From positions 81,419,855 through 81,483,854 of the forward strand of contig JALMGJ010000003.1 in the NCBI GenBank assembly GCA_023362775.1: a DNA stretch of 64,000 nucleotides, given 5' to 3'. Below the pieces are notes generated by a model, which was not told where the DNA came from, did no database searches, and saw only the letters and a list, made by a program, of their open reading frames with translations. This stretch comes from Charina bottae. Lineage: Eukaryota > Chordata > Lepidosauria > Squamata > Charinaidae. This document shows, piece after piece, positions 10,670 through 23,070 of the stretch (the stretch's first letter is position 1; each line of letters opens with the position of its first letter). A program made the translations under genes and the position numbers.

Positions 10670-11626
10670 TCACATTTGATACAGTTTCCTAAACATGTAT
10701 TTTGTATGCAATTTGGAATTGCTTTTAATCATGAAAAAGCAAATTAAAAGATGTATGAATTTATGTGTCCATGCATGCATGCATGAATAAATGAATAAGT
10801 GCTTGAATTCAGAAATACTCCAAGTTAGAAGTTAGAATTATATGCCTATCCATACCACAACTGATTCAGTACAACAGATCATCCTATTATGTTTGAATAA
10901 AAAATCAGAATGAATTCCTATGACATTCCTAGGAAGTATGGCAGGAAGACAGTAATTAATCATATATTTTTTATTCCCTGTTCTTACTTTCTGATTAAAT
11001 CTCTATCAAACACAATTGATTAAAAATCATTATACTAAAAGATGTGTTGTGGAGAAAAGCAACTACAAAATAGCCAGGAAAAAATTGCTTTATTTTATTG
11101 CTACCTGCCAAAGCATATCTACTGCTAGATGAAAATTAAAACTGGATCTTTTATTCTACCCTAAAAGTAACCTTTATGCTATTTAACAGAACCCAGTTTT
11201 GATTATGAAGCAAGTCAAAGGCAGCAGAAAGGTTTATAATGCAGAGAATGCAGAGAATGTGTTGATTAATTCATTATACTGGATAACATAAATAGCAATC
11301 TTAGAAACTTCATTACTTGTGAATTGATTAAAATGGGAAAATGGTAATGAACTCTCTGGAGAACCATCAAGCTTAGAGATGGGTATTTTCAAAATTACGG
11401 TTGATATATGGAGAATTAAAATAGAAACATATTCAAAATAAAAATAGAGGAAAATCTTAGATAATAGATAAGCTTGATTTTACATAGATCCTTGACAGTA
11501 TAGAATTTTAAGATCAATAGTAACATATGAATAAGAAATACCAAAAGAAAAATACTATTTATTCCCATAAAGCTAGAGGTTTTCTTATAAAGGACATTGT
11601 AATTTTTTTAAAAAAAGGAATTAAAA

Positions 11627-11729
11627 ATCAGGAATCTCGTAGCATCTTTTATAACTGACATATTGTATTAAAAGCTTATGCCTTTTAATACAATTTGTTA
11701 GTCAGAAAAGGTGCTACCAGATTCCTGAT
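11627..11729. repeat. ~50-bp-arm palindrome, probably inverted ends of an old repeat
   Basis: The left arm begins ATCAGGAATCTCGTAGCATC. The right arm, read as reverse complement, begins ATCAGGAATCTGGTAGCACC. They pair across about 50 bp with a handful of mismatches around a 4-6 base centre near 11678. The arm sequence (GGTAGCACCTTTTCTGACTA..AAAGGCATAAGC) resembles a dispersed vertebrate repeat tail that I remember from hammerhead-bearing elements, but the family is not certain. Confidence 0.75.
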
Positions 11730-14700
11730 ATTTTTTGCCATTATATATTACCATGGTTTTCTCCTACAAAAAGGGGGAAGAATTCTAAGGAATTATGTGA
11801 ACACCAAAATTCATATAATTCATTTTTATCATTGCAACCTTTTAAATACCCAGACTTTGGTTAATGTAACATAGAATTCAATATAACCTGAACTGTTGAA
11901 AAGTAAGATGATGGGTAGCCAGTTTTTATCAGTGGTCCAACCTCAGAGTAACTAGTACACTTTGGTGAACCCCACCCTATGAGGCTAAAACAATATTACA
12001 ACTTGTGGAGTTATAGTAACATCAGAACTTGGCACTAATCTAGCCATTATAAGGGCACCCAGTATCAAAACTGCACATCAATGAACTGCCTTCAGAACTA
12101 GGAGATGGAAGGCAAGGTCTGAGATGTCCACCCTGAGATGCAATTTTCTGATGTTATGTAGTTACTGTACTGAAATCACTGAGCTTCGTTTTTGGTCTGC
12201 ATTGGATCAAAGTGATACTGTTAGAGTTGTTTGTGGGTTCCGTTTTAAAGATCAACTTTCTGTCAACAAATAAGGCATGATTTCATCATTCATTAAAAGC
12301 CATTACTTTGTTTTCTCCTTTTCTGTCTCCAAGCAGGTATTAGCTAAGTCAGTCACTCCTTTGGAATGTAAATTTCTCTTATCCAGCTTCTCCTGACAAT
12401 TCTTTCTTCCTCTGATTAAACTTGTAATGCTTTCTTCCTTGGTGTAATTGATAGCTCATTCCTTTTAAGCACCAACTATTAAGCTTCTGCCAGACAAACT
12501 CCTACTGAGTGGGGGGGGGGGAATGCAGGTTGCCGTCTACGTTTTCTACTCAAATATTTTACACATAGCTAACTGATTTTCAGGCTTCTTTTGAAAACTA
12601 AGAATTCTTAAGAATTCTCCAACTCACTTGATTTGCTTCTGTTCAGGTTAGAAGTGGCATATGGCATGTACCCTTTAGGTTTCATATCCCCAACATCTTT
12701 GGGCTGATGGATATACTTGGAATTTTGGAAACATGTTGTTGGAATTCTAAGTAGCTGCTTGGGAGGTTTAATAATTCATAAAATAGCTGCCATGGGGACA
12801 TAACCAGTTATAAAGCAAGTACTTACACTGATGTCCCACTTTCTTACAGGATACTCGCTACTACCCCCCATTTACTTTATCTTTGTATTTTTCAGAGCCA
12901 CACTTTCAAACACATCACTAAGCTCAATGACCTATTATTTTCTAAGAAAGCTTAAGAAGTCTAATTTATGCCTGGAGTCATTTTTGGAACTCATGATATT
13001 CTGGAGATTGATGCTGTGTTTTGTAGCAACCCAGCATCCTATTTTTTCTTAATGATTGTTTTTTTAAATGGGAAGTTGGTTGAAGTTGGGAAACTGATGG
13101 ACATGAAGAAAGCTGTTTGTGAGCAAGCTGTGGCCTCCAGATCTTATATGGAAGATCCTAGCCTTACATGACTATTCTGTGTGTCCTCCAGATGTGCTAC
13201 AATTCTCACATTTCAAACTAACCTGATCTTTGGAAATTCTGGAAATTGTAAACTCACCAGGCTTAGAAGACACCAAGCTGGGGACCACTGCTGTAAAGAA
13301 AATTTATCCAGTCAAAGTTATCCAGACCTATAGATGTGTTTGATTACAACTGTCATCATCTGAACCATGCTGGCTGGATGTGATGAGAGATAGTCCAACA
13401 TGCCAAGTTGGGGCAAGATGAGTCTAAGGACACAAAAAATGTCAAGATACAGTCTCTAGACATTTTAGGCATTTTCAGTGGAATTAAGTCAGATGATACA
13501 AGCACATATCTGAACCACATTTCTCCACTGCTCCTTAAAGACTGGATTGATATACAAGGGTAAATAATCCATCTGATTACTCTTCGTAAAGGTGATTGAT
13601 ATCATTAAGTTTCTCTGTAGACTAGTCTGAATGGATTTATTGTGAACAAAATACAAAAGAGTTGTTTTCTCAGTGGATTTTGTGGGAATTTAAAAGTTAT
13701 TTGCTGCCATAAACAATTATCTAGAAACAACAGCCAAAGAAATAAATCTATATAAAAGTTACAATGTGATAGCCTTCTTCATAAATGAGTTAGATCAAGG
13801 CTACACTGCAGGGTTGTACAAGATTATGATGTTGGTAAAGCTAATTTCCCAATTCTTTTAATTGTTGATATTTCACCCAGGGTTGAGCTCTACAGGTTAA
13901 GAGACCCTTAGGACCTATTCACCTTTGAATATATAGAGACAAAACTTTGAGAAAGGGGAGCAACTATTCTATAGAGTTAGGAAAAAAGCCTACATTTACA
14001 TACATCCATAAAACAAACCAAATACATATTTCCATGATCAATAAAGACACCTCTGCTGCTTTGAATGAATAACCAATCAGATAATCCTCCCTGTTAATTA
14101 TTTACATGTTTATTAATGATATTAATGAAAGGAAAAGCAAGACTAATGAGCATGAATGGTGTTTATTTAATCCACAATCTCCACGATCTCGTCTCCACTA
14201 AAAAACCCCAAAACTGTAACTTTGCTTAAGCAATTGAAGTAAGAATAAAACCCTTTTTACCCAACTGTTATACCTTTTGATTCTGAATATATTTGTATAT
14301 CCTAATATCTTTTAAAAACATATGCTTAAACAGTCCTTTCAAGTATTTCTTTCTCTTTTTCTTCTTTTTGAAGACATCTTTTAATAGAAAACTGATTCTG
14401 GATGTGACACACTAACGTGTTCATGCACAAACATTCTGATTGAGATTTAAGTCAAAGTCATGGGGGATTAGAACACAATGTAAAATATAGTGTGAGCAAA
14501 TAGCTAGTAAAAGGGTATTTTCTATGGGAACTCAAAGTGAATGTTGCTCTCAATGAGTCTGCCAGGGAAGCTCTTTTCTTGAGAAGATTCATTATTATTT
14601 TTATTAAGCTTTATCTGCAATAGGTCAGAAGGAAACAAAGCCTGGACATGCTGCAGAAATAGCAAGCATATTGAGAGTTTTGTTTAACAAGGGAAAATAC

Positions 14701-15632
14701 CGGACAAAAATGTACTTTTAGGCTGAGCTTGGACATGTGTTTTGGGTGCCAAAGAGAAACCAGAGCTGGCTGTAGGAACCAATTCATGCCATGTGAATGC
14801 ATATCCTAAATGGTGCCAGTGACACCTTACTTACATGAGGGCACATGCCCAGGGCTCTACATATATCCCCTGCCCCCATGATCAATCAGAAATTTGTTCA
14901 ACAATACCTGTGCTAAAATGGGCATTCCAGGAACACTGCTTACCACAGCACACTTTCTGTTGTATATCTTTGTATATCTTATTCTGTTGTATATCTCCAG
15001 CTAGTGTTTGGCTAGCTGGATCATAGATGCTCATTTTATTATTTTTATCTTAAAATTGATTAGTATTTTATTAAATAAAATGGTGCTTATTTCCAACTAA
15101 GTTCCATAGCTATCTAAAGCAGAGGTGGGCAACCACAGGCTCACGTGGTCCTCAGGCTAATTTAATTTGTTTTATTTTGGAAGCACCAACCCAGCAGATC
15201 AGTTGAGGTCTCTGTCGAGAGCTGTCTGTCCCTTCACTTGCCTCCCTGTTGGAGAGGCAAGAGTGAGAGAGAAAAGAGAGTGTCAGTGTTGGGGGGAAGG
15301 GGAGGAAATGATAGACAGCATAACTGTCCCCACCTACTTTGGGTGTGGCTATAACCATTACTCACTTATCCCTATTCATGGACAAAACTTTATTTTTGAG
15401 AAGATAGAGTGAGCAAGTCCTGATCTAATGAGAAGATCACTTAGACTAAGCTTTAAAATGATCAAACTGCAGCACTACTAACCTGTATGGAAAATGGTGC
15501 AAAACACAGAGGTTTTCTCTTTTATTATAACAGAGGAAGACATAGAGACATGTATTATTTCTGAAATACATATTTTCAATTTCTCCATCAAGATTTATGG
15601 TTGTCTGTACTTTAGCTCTATCTATCTACAGT
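11730..15632. other. No gene seen in ~3.9 kb
   Basis: AT-rich sequence. Parts (13325-13430) resemble decayed dispersed repeats with a pattern like ACAACTGTCATCATC..GCTGGCTGG. A segment starting at 15132 with CAGAGGTGGGCAACC looks like one hAT-type end without a partner. Short open frames at 12831-13171, 14611-15026 and 15152-15412 show no domain and partly overlap on both strands. Confidence 0.4.
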
Positions 15633-15739
15633 ATCCATCCATCCACCATCCACCATCCACCATCCACCATCCACCATCCACCATCCACCATCCATCATCC
15701 ATCATCTATCATCTATCATCTATCATCTATCTATCATAT
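15633..15739. repeat. (CCATCCA)n to (ATCT)n degenerate microsatellite
   Basis: CCATCCACCATCCACCATC-type units grade into CATCTATCATCTATC units. The proline/histidine-rich open frame across it is spurious. Confidence 0.93.
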
Positions 15740-17740
15740 GTATGGATTGATCATTGCAGACTAAGGGCTCTGGTATGCCAAGGCTTTATATCAGTTCAGA
15801 ATAAGCTTCTCAGAAATCTGATCAAATGATGTTGCAAACTGTGCTGCTATGAGGGGGAGATGAAAAGCTACGGCTGGACCTCTATAGGAAGTGGAGAGAT
15901 GATGGTTGACCCCTGGAGTTGGGAGGCTGGGAGATTCAAGTTCCAGCAAATGAGAAAACACCGCCCACAAGCTCTGCAGAGTGGTAGCTTTGTAAATGGA
16001 AACATTACTTTTTATTGATTTTGGATGTATTGCAGCTAAGCCAGAAATACTAATGGTATGTGATCATACAGCTCAAGGGATGATTTTAGAACAGTGCAAA
16101 GATGAACATAAACAAGGCTGGAGATTTGATCCCATTGTCATGGCCACCAGCTTGATTTTTTTGACCAAACCCTGTGGACACCCTTGAAAGATACTGTCAT
16201 CCAACTGATGGCTCTATTCTGTAAAACAGCAACAGCAACAGCAAATGCAACAACAATAGCAGCAGCAACAACTACAGTGTTAGGCAAAACAATATTGCCT
16301 GAAATTAACGAAGCCTCAAAGACTACTGATAAGACAGAGAAAGATGGAACAAGTTTGTTTTCTTTCTCTTCTCCTTCTGACCCTGCCACTTTTGTCCACA
16401 AAAATCGCCTATGCATAAACATGCCTTGGCAGGCTGTGGAAATGCCTGTCACATTTAGTTAGTGGCAGATTTAGAGTTAAGTATTTTGGGCAGTTCTAAC
16501 TTGGGTTGACTGCATCTATAGGAGAAAATAAGAGTGATTGTTCAAGTGAAATAGCTAACTATTAGTTCACATCAGTATAAAATAAGAGAAAAAGCCACCC
16601 CCACAACCCCAGCAGTGTATTTGTGAACACCTATTTCACAAATGTGAAATATTTACTGTTTTCTTCCTCCCCAGAATTGGCTTTGTGAAAGGAATTCTTT
16701 GGGCATCCATCATCTGTATTCCTGACATTTATTGAGGCAAGGATGTAAACCTCCAGTTATGCATGAACCTGGAAAGATCGGTGTCTATAGAATGCCATGA
16801 ACATAATACCCACGGCATATATAAAATCTATTTTTGACCTAATGCTTAATTAACAGAAAGGCCTGGCCTATAGGCATAATGTTTTTATCCTAATGAAGAT
16901 ATAATTTCAATTACAACTAATTGGGATATAGTTCTTGACTTACTGCTACAATCTACCTATAGAATGTGATGTGGTAGTAAAGAACAATGTTTTTGAACAT
17001 GTGTAGACTTCATTTCACTGCTATACTACATAAATGTAAACTGAGTAACAGATTACAGGTAGGTTTAAACCATTGCTTAATTAAGCCAAAGACTTCCCAC
17101 CTAAGGTCAGTCTGAAAGACCTAAAATGAACAGGGTAGTGCAACATTTAACCATTAATAATTACTGATCCATTAAGGTTTTTTTTAAAGTACTGTATGAT
17201 TTTTTAATTTTAAAAACTATAGAAGAGACATAGAACAATATTGGACTTACCCAGTGAAGAAACACTTTCTAGAATACCCAGATGGTGGGTATTCTTCTAT
17301 TTTTTTTTTTTTTTTTTTGTCCTTTAACATGTAAAATGCCAGGGCATTCTCAAGAGTACAAAGGTCTTTATAAAAAAAATGTTACAATTCTTACAACAGT
17401 TCTTGGAAAGACTATGTACATGAAAAGGTAGATAGATATATAAGTGGGTGGGTAGGTAGGTAGATAGATAATAGATTTGCTTTAAGATCTGTACATTGTT
17501 TAAGTTTTATATATTAAATTATTCCCAAAAAAATGCATAAAAATTGTATCGGAACTGAAAACAGACCACAAAATAGTGACAACATGGACTGCTGAAACTA
17601 AAATGACAATTTAAGACCAATGATGTACATTGTTTTCACAGACAATTAACATTAATTTGGCCCCTTTTCTAAGCAAGGGGAAGCCATTACATTTCACTAT
17701 GGCTGTTCATTCAAGGGACTGAATATATTTTGTGTCCTGT
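15740..17740. other. No gene seen in 2 kb
   Basis: This stretch holds a small AACAGCAACAGCAAA-rich area (16225-16275) that produces a 92-codon open frame of low complexity, a T-run (17299-17318) and GGTA/GATA units (17441-17470). Nothing else is recognisable. Confidence 0.4.
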
Positions 17741-17767
17741 CTAAACTATATATAACTATAACTATAT

Positions 17768-18962
17768 GTGTTGTTTATTCGTTCAGTCGTTTCCGACTCT
17801 TCGTGACTTCATGGACCAGTCCACGCCAGAGCTTTCTGTCGGCCGTCACCATTCCCAGTTCCCCAATGGTTGAGTCTGTCACCTCCATAATACCATCCAT
17901 CCATCTTGCCCTTGGTCGGCCCCTCTTCCTTTTGCCTTCCACTTTCCCTAGCATCAGCATCTTCTCCAGGGTATCCTGTCTTCTCATTATGTGGCCAAAG
18001 TACTTCAGTTTTGCCTTTAATATCATTCCCTCAAGTGAGCAGTCTGGCTTTATTTCCTGGAGTATGGACTGGTTTGATCTTCTTGCAGTCCAAGGCACTC
18101 TCAGAATTTTCCTCCAACACCACAGTTCAAAAGCATCTATCTTCCTTCGCTCAGCCTTCCTTATGGTCCAGCTCTCGCAGCCATAGGTTACTACAGGGAA
18201 TACCATTGCTTTAACTATGCGGACCTTTGTTCTCAGTGTGATGTCTCTGCTCTTAACTATTTTATCAAGATTTGCCATTGCTCTCCTCCCAAGAAGTAGA
18301 CGTCTTCTGATTTCCTGGCTGCAGTCAGCGTCTGCAGTAATCTTTGCGCCTAGAAATACAAAGTCTGTCACTGCCTCCACTTTTTCTCCCTCTATTTGCC
18401 AGTCATCAATCAAGCTTGTTGCCATAATCTTGGTTTTTTTGAGGTTTAACTGCAACCCAGCTTTTGCACTTTCTTCTTTCACCTTCGTCATAAGGCTCCT
18501 CAACTCCTCCTCGCTTTCAGCCATCAAAGTGGTATCATCTGCATATCTGAGATTGTTAATGTTTCTTCCAGCGATTTTAACTCCAGCCTTGGATTCCTCA
18601 AGCCCAGCATGTCGCATGATGTGTTCTGCGTACAGGTTGAATAGGTAGGGTGAGAGTATACAACCCTGCCGTACTCCTTTCCCAATCTTAAACCAGTCCG
18701 TTGTTCCGTGCTCTGTTCTTACCGTTGCTACTTGGTCGTTATACAGATTCCTCAGGAGGCAGACAAGATGACTTGGTATCCCCATACCACCAAGAACTTG
18801 CCACAATTTGTTATGATCCACACAGTCAAAGGCTTTAGAATAGTCAATAAAACAGAAATAGATGTTTTTCTGAAATTCCCTGGCTTTCTCCATTATCCAG
18901 CGGATATTGGCAATTTGGTCTCTAGTTCCTCTGCCTTTTCTAAACCCAGCTTGTACATATAT
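17768..18962 (-). mobile_element. Bov-B LINE copy 3, 5'-truncated
   Basis: The 3' part of a Bov-B on the minus strand, truncated inside the RT domain at about 18962 and ending at its normal 3' end (GAATAAACAACAC). A direct repeat ATAACTATAT flanks it at 17758-17767 and 18963-18972. The insertion lies at the 5' edge of a truncated Sauria SINE (18973-19095). Near identity to copy 2 (few differences over 1 kb) and the open frame suggest recent activity. Confidence 0.9.
17775..18957 (-). CDS. Bov-B ORF2 C-terminal part: reverse transcriptase, open frame
   Basis: About 394 codons are open from the truncation point (VQAGFRKGRGTRDQIANIRW) to the natural stop after KSRKRLNE. Motifs in order are FCFIDYSKAFDCVDHNKLW (palm, first catalytic Asp), GKGVRQGCILSPYLFNLYAE, NLRYADDTTLMAES (catalytic YADD), FVFLGAKITADADC, CESWTIRKAERRKIDAFELW and the C-terminal KYFGHIMRRQDTLEK. 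The upstream open frame continues by chance into the SINE, giving an apparent 414-codon ORF with an ATG at 19019; those first ~20 residues are not Bov-B. The endonuclease and first RT blocks are missing, so the copy is not autonomous, yet the RT palm is undamaged. Confidence 0.88.
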
Positions 18963-18972
18963 ATAACTATAT

Positions 18973-19095
18973 ATGACCGTGGAAGCGTCTTTTGACAACG
19001 CTGGCTCTTCGGCTAACAAACGGAGATGAGCACCGGCCCCTAGAGTTGGACACGACTACACAAATGTGCGGGGGGAACCTTTACCTTTATCTTTA
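18973..19095 (+). mobile_element. Sauria-type SINE, 5'-truncated
   Basis: It has the 3' half only (GACCGTGGAAGCGTCTT.. CCCCTAGAGTTGGACACGAC..GGGGGGAACCTTTACC). An 11-bp repeat, CTAAACTATAT, at 17741-17751 and 19096-19106 brackets both this SINE and the Bov-B at 17768-18962. The SINE therefore probably inserted first and the Bov-B then landed at its 5' boundary. Confidence 0.85.
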
Positions 19096-19302
19096 CTAAA
19101 CTATATGCAAACTGTTTAGATATCAGATCCTGCTTGTTACCTTGATGGCTTTCACTGCATTGATCCTGGCAAGTAAGTGTACCATTTATGCCCTCTGTGG
19201 AACACTGTCATTTTATTCAGCTTTGTGAAATTCCTCTAGTGATTATACCAAAGCCTCTGTGTGAGCCTCTGTGTGTGTATGTATGTGTATTGTCTACACA
19301 TG

Positions 19303-19360
19303 GGTCCTTCCTTCCTTCCTTCCTTCCTTCCTTCCTTCCTTCCTTCCTTCCTTCCTTCCT
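19303..19360. repeat. (CCTT)n microsatellite
   Basis: About 14 units of CCTT. Similar tracts lie at 25749-25828 and 39395-39480. Confidence 0.97.
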
Positions 19361-19794
19361 CTTTTAATGTTTTTTATTTTTTCTTCCAGCTGGTCCCTGC
19401 TGTGATGGAAACTGATGAAACGCTGCCTGAATATTAGCAATGCACACAATCTGATGGCTAAATATAGAACTGACAAAGGCCCTCCCTTAGGTAATACAGT
19501 AGCAGCATAGGGGAAATCAATATAATTTCTGATATGGCAGCCTGACAGACATCCTCAAGAAGAGTTTTATCTTCACTTATTGCTGATTCACAGATATGCC
19601 TTTCCATTTGATTATAGAATATATCATCACTCAATTTTTTTTATTTGGGATTTTTTTGTTTGCTTTGCTTCCCCCCCCCATGAGATATGCAATTCAAAGT
19701 TTTTCTTCCTGTCTTGTTACATTTTTAGAATAGTTTCATTTCTTAGATGTACTTTAGGCACCTGTTGAAGGCAGATGTCTTCACTCAGACCTTG

Positions 19795-20150
19795 CATTTA
19801 TTTATTTGTTTGTTTGTTCAACAATGCTTTAACCCAACCCAATTCAAAATACTCTGGGTGGCATACAACAGCAAATAAAGAAAATAACAGCAACAGCAGT
19901 AGCAACAATAAAACCACTGATTAAATACCTAAGATATATGCTACCCTCATTCAAGTCAAGTAGGGTTCAAAGGCTCACTGGAATAATACAGTTTAAATTA
20001 GTTTATGGAATGCTAGGTAGGACAGCACATGTTTCTAAGGGGAGAGAGTTCCACAGAGTGGAACCTACTGTGGAGAAGACCTGTTGTGAGGCCCACACCC
20101 CATAAACCTTGCAAGGTCTCAGCATACCTACTCTAGCTCACCAGACTGGA
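19795..20150 (-). mobile_element. Old CR1-like LINE 3' end
   Basis: On the minus strand it ends GTATGCCACCCAGAGTATTT.. followed by AAACAAACAAACAAATAAAT. Upstream there is a decayed block that resembles the LWNSLP-type C-terminus of CR1 reverse transcriptase. It is more diverged than the CR1 copies at 31.8-33.2 kb. Confidence 0.5.
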
Positions 20151-21775
20151 TGATCAAATTTTGTTCTGGCAAGGCATTGCCTGATCTCTCTCCTCTGTCT
20201 TTCTTTCTTTGTCCCTCTTTCAAGTCTGTCATATAGTCTTATGAGAATGTAAGCTGTGTCAGACATAGTTCAAACATCAGCTGTATTTCCATATATACAT
20301 CCCTTTTTGCCTGAATTTTAACTACCAAGTCCAATTGCAGAGTAACCCTATATTTTCCGTAACATTTGGGGCATCTGTATGTCTGAAATCATTCTTCTAG
20401 TTGCAGAATGTCAGCCACTGAATATTTTGAATCAGACAAATGCCTTCAAAATTTACAGAAAAGAAGCACTTAACCCAAAATAGAGCCAAATTTTACTTAA
20501 CGTTTAGATTCTGGGATCCTGTGGTTGACAGGATATAACCTCATTTCATCCTTGCTTCAGTGAACAATGCCAGTTCCCAGTTGCTGATTTAGTATATGCA
20601 TGCACAGTGTGCTGATTGGGACTTATGAGAGTTGAAGTGAAATGCATTTGTAGGGCATCAAATTGGAGGCTAGCCTTATGCATGTCACTTATAAAATATG
20701 GGGCTGTGTTCTTTTGGCAAAAGGAGCCATTCTGATCAGAAGTAGCCTTGGAATCCTTTTGGCATTTCCAGAGGAATAGGACAGGATGAATAATTAATGT
20801 GAGAAGTAGGTGACATTATGATCAAGCTGTAGTAAAGCATATTTAAGCCTTTTTTTTAAAAAAAAATGGGATGAATCAGTAAGTGCTCATCTGGGCTTGT
20901 CGTGCTCTACTTAAAATAACTAATGGTGATTTTTCAAAAATAACTTCTGAAACAATTCTTAAATAAAAGTCTTATAAAACTATGTAACCAATGCAAGAAG
21001 ATTTATGGATGGTAAGTTATCAACTGTTGCTAAATGGGAATTCTATCAATTAAGGTAGATAAGGACAACCATTTCCTGGTCATGGCTGAATTTTTCCCAT
21101 TGTTTTCAGTCTCTGAGGGTCTTGACATATAGTATGTGGTGGTAGCATAGCAATTGTTCTAAAGGAGTCAGAAACAATAATCTATGGTTTAAATTTTTTT
21201 AATAGAGCTAAATTGGGTTCATTAAGCCAATTCAAATGGTACAACCCTATGAAAGATAGGACTTCCATTCAAATTTTAGAAAAGTTATAACAGAAAGCAA
21301 AATAATAAAACTGTAGTCCATAGAATCAAATCTTGCTGGTTATAGTGATTTCTAACTGAACTGACAAAATTTAACTAACAAAATATTTCTACGACTTGCC
21401 CATTCTCTTAGGTTCAAACAGGCAACTATTATGGTGAATGTGAAAGAAAGGCAAATATATGTAATTTTTTTATTAAAGCTAATCAATTTTTGTTAGTATT
21501 TTGAAGGTGATTACATTTATTATGGCATGAATCTTTATGGACAGTTATCTACTTCATTCTAGCTCAATTTTCAGATATTCCATTTTTAGGTATTTTGAGA
21601 CTTTCCACTAGCATGACTATCTGTCGGGGTTGTTATCAGTTCCACCAGTTTCAGTATATATTCATAGAAAAAAATGTCTTCCTACTGATGTGCTCCCAAA
21701 TACTATTAAATAAGATTGCAATATTAGTGCTATATAGCACATTTCTGCAAAGTACTTTGTTATATATACTACGTC
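20151..21775. other. No gene seen in 1.6 kb
   Basis: Unclassified AT-rich sequence. No open frame above about 60 codons has recognisable content. Confidence 0.45.
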
Positions 21776-22545
21776 AATAATCTGTAGCCTATATTGGCTT
21801 CCGGTGGGGAATGGCAGAGTAAACAGCTGTGCCCATGGGCTAAGTGGGCAGAGCTGACAACGCAGCAACTTTTTTCGGGCTCAGGCAGGTTTTCCTGAAG
21901 CCCAGAAATGTTCTCCGGATAAAGGAGAATGCCTGGAATCATCCCATTTGTCCTCCAGATGGCTGCTTGTAGCCAGAAGATCGCAAACAGCATTTCGCAT
22001 ATGACTGGTAAGCGATTTAGCTGGGAGGTGGGGCCGTCATCATTTTCCAAGCTGCGCTGTAGCCTTAAAGGGACACTAGGACTGGCCACCTCATTTCTAA
22101 ATCACCAATTTATATATATATTTTAAAGTATGCGTACCCTAAGAGAGGCTTTCTACAGCAAGGAGAAGCTGGCTCTCTTGATGCTTATCGTTATTTTTGG
22201 GATTACTTTTTAAAAATTCTTTTTTAAGTTTTGGACTTTGTTTTCCTTCCAAATATAAAGGAGGATTGAGAGTAACAATTGTCTTCCTGTTATTATTTTT
22301 GTATTAAATTTGAAGATATTAGCATTTTCCTACATGTTTTATCAGCTGATTTGAACCTTCAGCTTTCTGTTTCTACTTTCCCTTGGGAACTGTCTGCTTA
22401 TCTCACTTTCGCTTGTGTAAATACATTTTGGAACTTTTCCATATCTTCGACTTTCACTGGTTAAGCTCCTAGGGGGTGCCATAATCTACTGCATGAGACA
22501 TGGTAGATTTTAAACAGATTTTTTTCTGACTTCTACCAAGCTTTT

Positions 22546-22752
22546 ATGCAAGATATTCAGGACATCGTGGAAAATATGAGATCTAAAATTTGCCATCAGG
22601 TTGGGGATGTGGTGGATGAAATCAAGGAATTCAACAGTGATATAAATGTTTCTTCTAAGAATGAGATTGGGATTTCTATTGAGATGTTGGATGAAGATTG
22701 GATAGTGGAGTTGGAGAAATTTAAGGGAGAGAGATCTGCAAGCAATAAGTAA
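22546..22752 (+). pseudogene. L1 ORF1 N-terminal fragment
   Basis: A 68-codon open frame starting MQDIQDIVENMRSK, rich in charged and hydrophobic heptad-like residues, as expected of the coiled-coil region of L1 ORF1 (the RNA-binding chaperone of the L1 particle). The RNA-recognition and C-terminal domains are absent. It lies just after the 5' UTR, in the normal ORF1 position. The minus-strand frame over the same bases is a shadow. Confidence 0.5.
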
Positions 22753-22823
22753 AATGGACTTCCTGGTGGAATGCCATGAAAAAGAAGGGGTCATTATGTA
22801 TGGGAGGTTTTTTGAGGAGAAGC

Positions 22824-23070
22824 TGTCCTGACTTAGAGTGAAGGATCACGCTGAGACTTGGTGTAAAAGCTCTAGTGTTTTATTGTTCTACTCTTCTAGA
22901 CAGAATCCAGCTAAACTAAAATGAATTAGTGATGCTCAGGGAAAAGGCCCAAGAAACTAGGGCGGGCCTTCTTTAGTCTCTTGGGGGGAAAGCAAAGCGA
23001 TTCAGTACTGTGCATGCATTTATCCCCCTGGAGGGAGCCCCCTCCTTCTTCACCAGTTATCTCCCTGACA
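22824..23070 (-). mobile_element. Probable solo LTR inside L1 element a
   Basis: The segment starts TGTCCTGAC and ends CCCTGACA on the plus strand, so it has TGTC..GACA ends as LTRs do. On the minus strand it carries a polyadenylation signal AATAAA (22884-22879) about 55 bases before its end and a TATA-like GATAAAT near 23030. It interrupts L1 sequence. The flanks (GAAGC / CCAGC) give only an imperfect 5-bp TSD, so an LTR identity is likely but unproven, and the superfamily is unknown. Confidence 0.5.

Noticed and set aside
13255..13295. GGGGACCACTGCTG as a right end of an hAT element
   Set aside because: No left end in the expected CAG(C/T)GGTCCCC form or TSD partner was seen within several kb.
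15132..15160. CAGAGGTGGGCAACC as the end of a third hAT element
   Set aside because: No matching right end (GGTTGCCCACC..CTG) or 8-bp duplication was found downstream.
16184..16462. 92-codon open frame rich in Thr/Ala
   Set aside because: It arises from an AACAGCAACAGC low-complexity stretch; the opposite strand is also open over 104 codons, and there is no domain or splice context.
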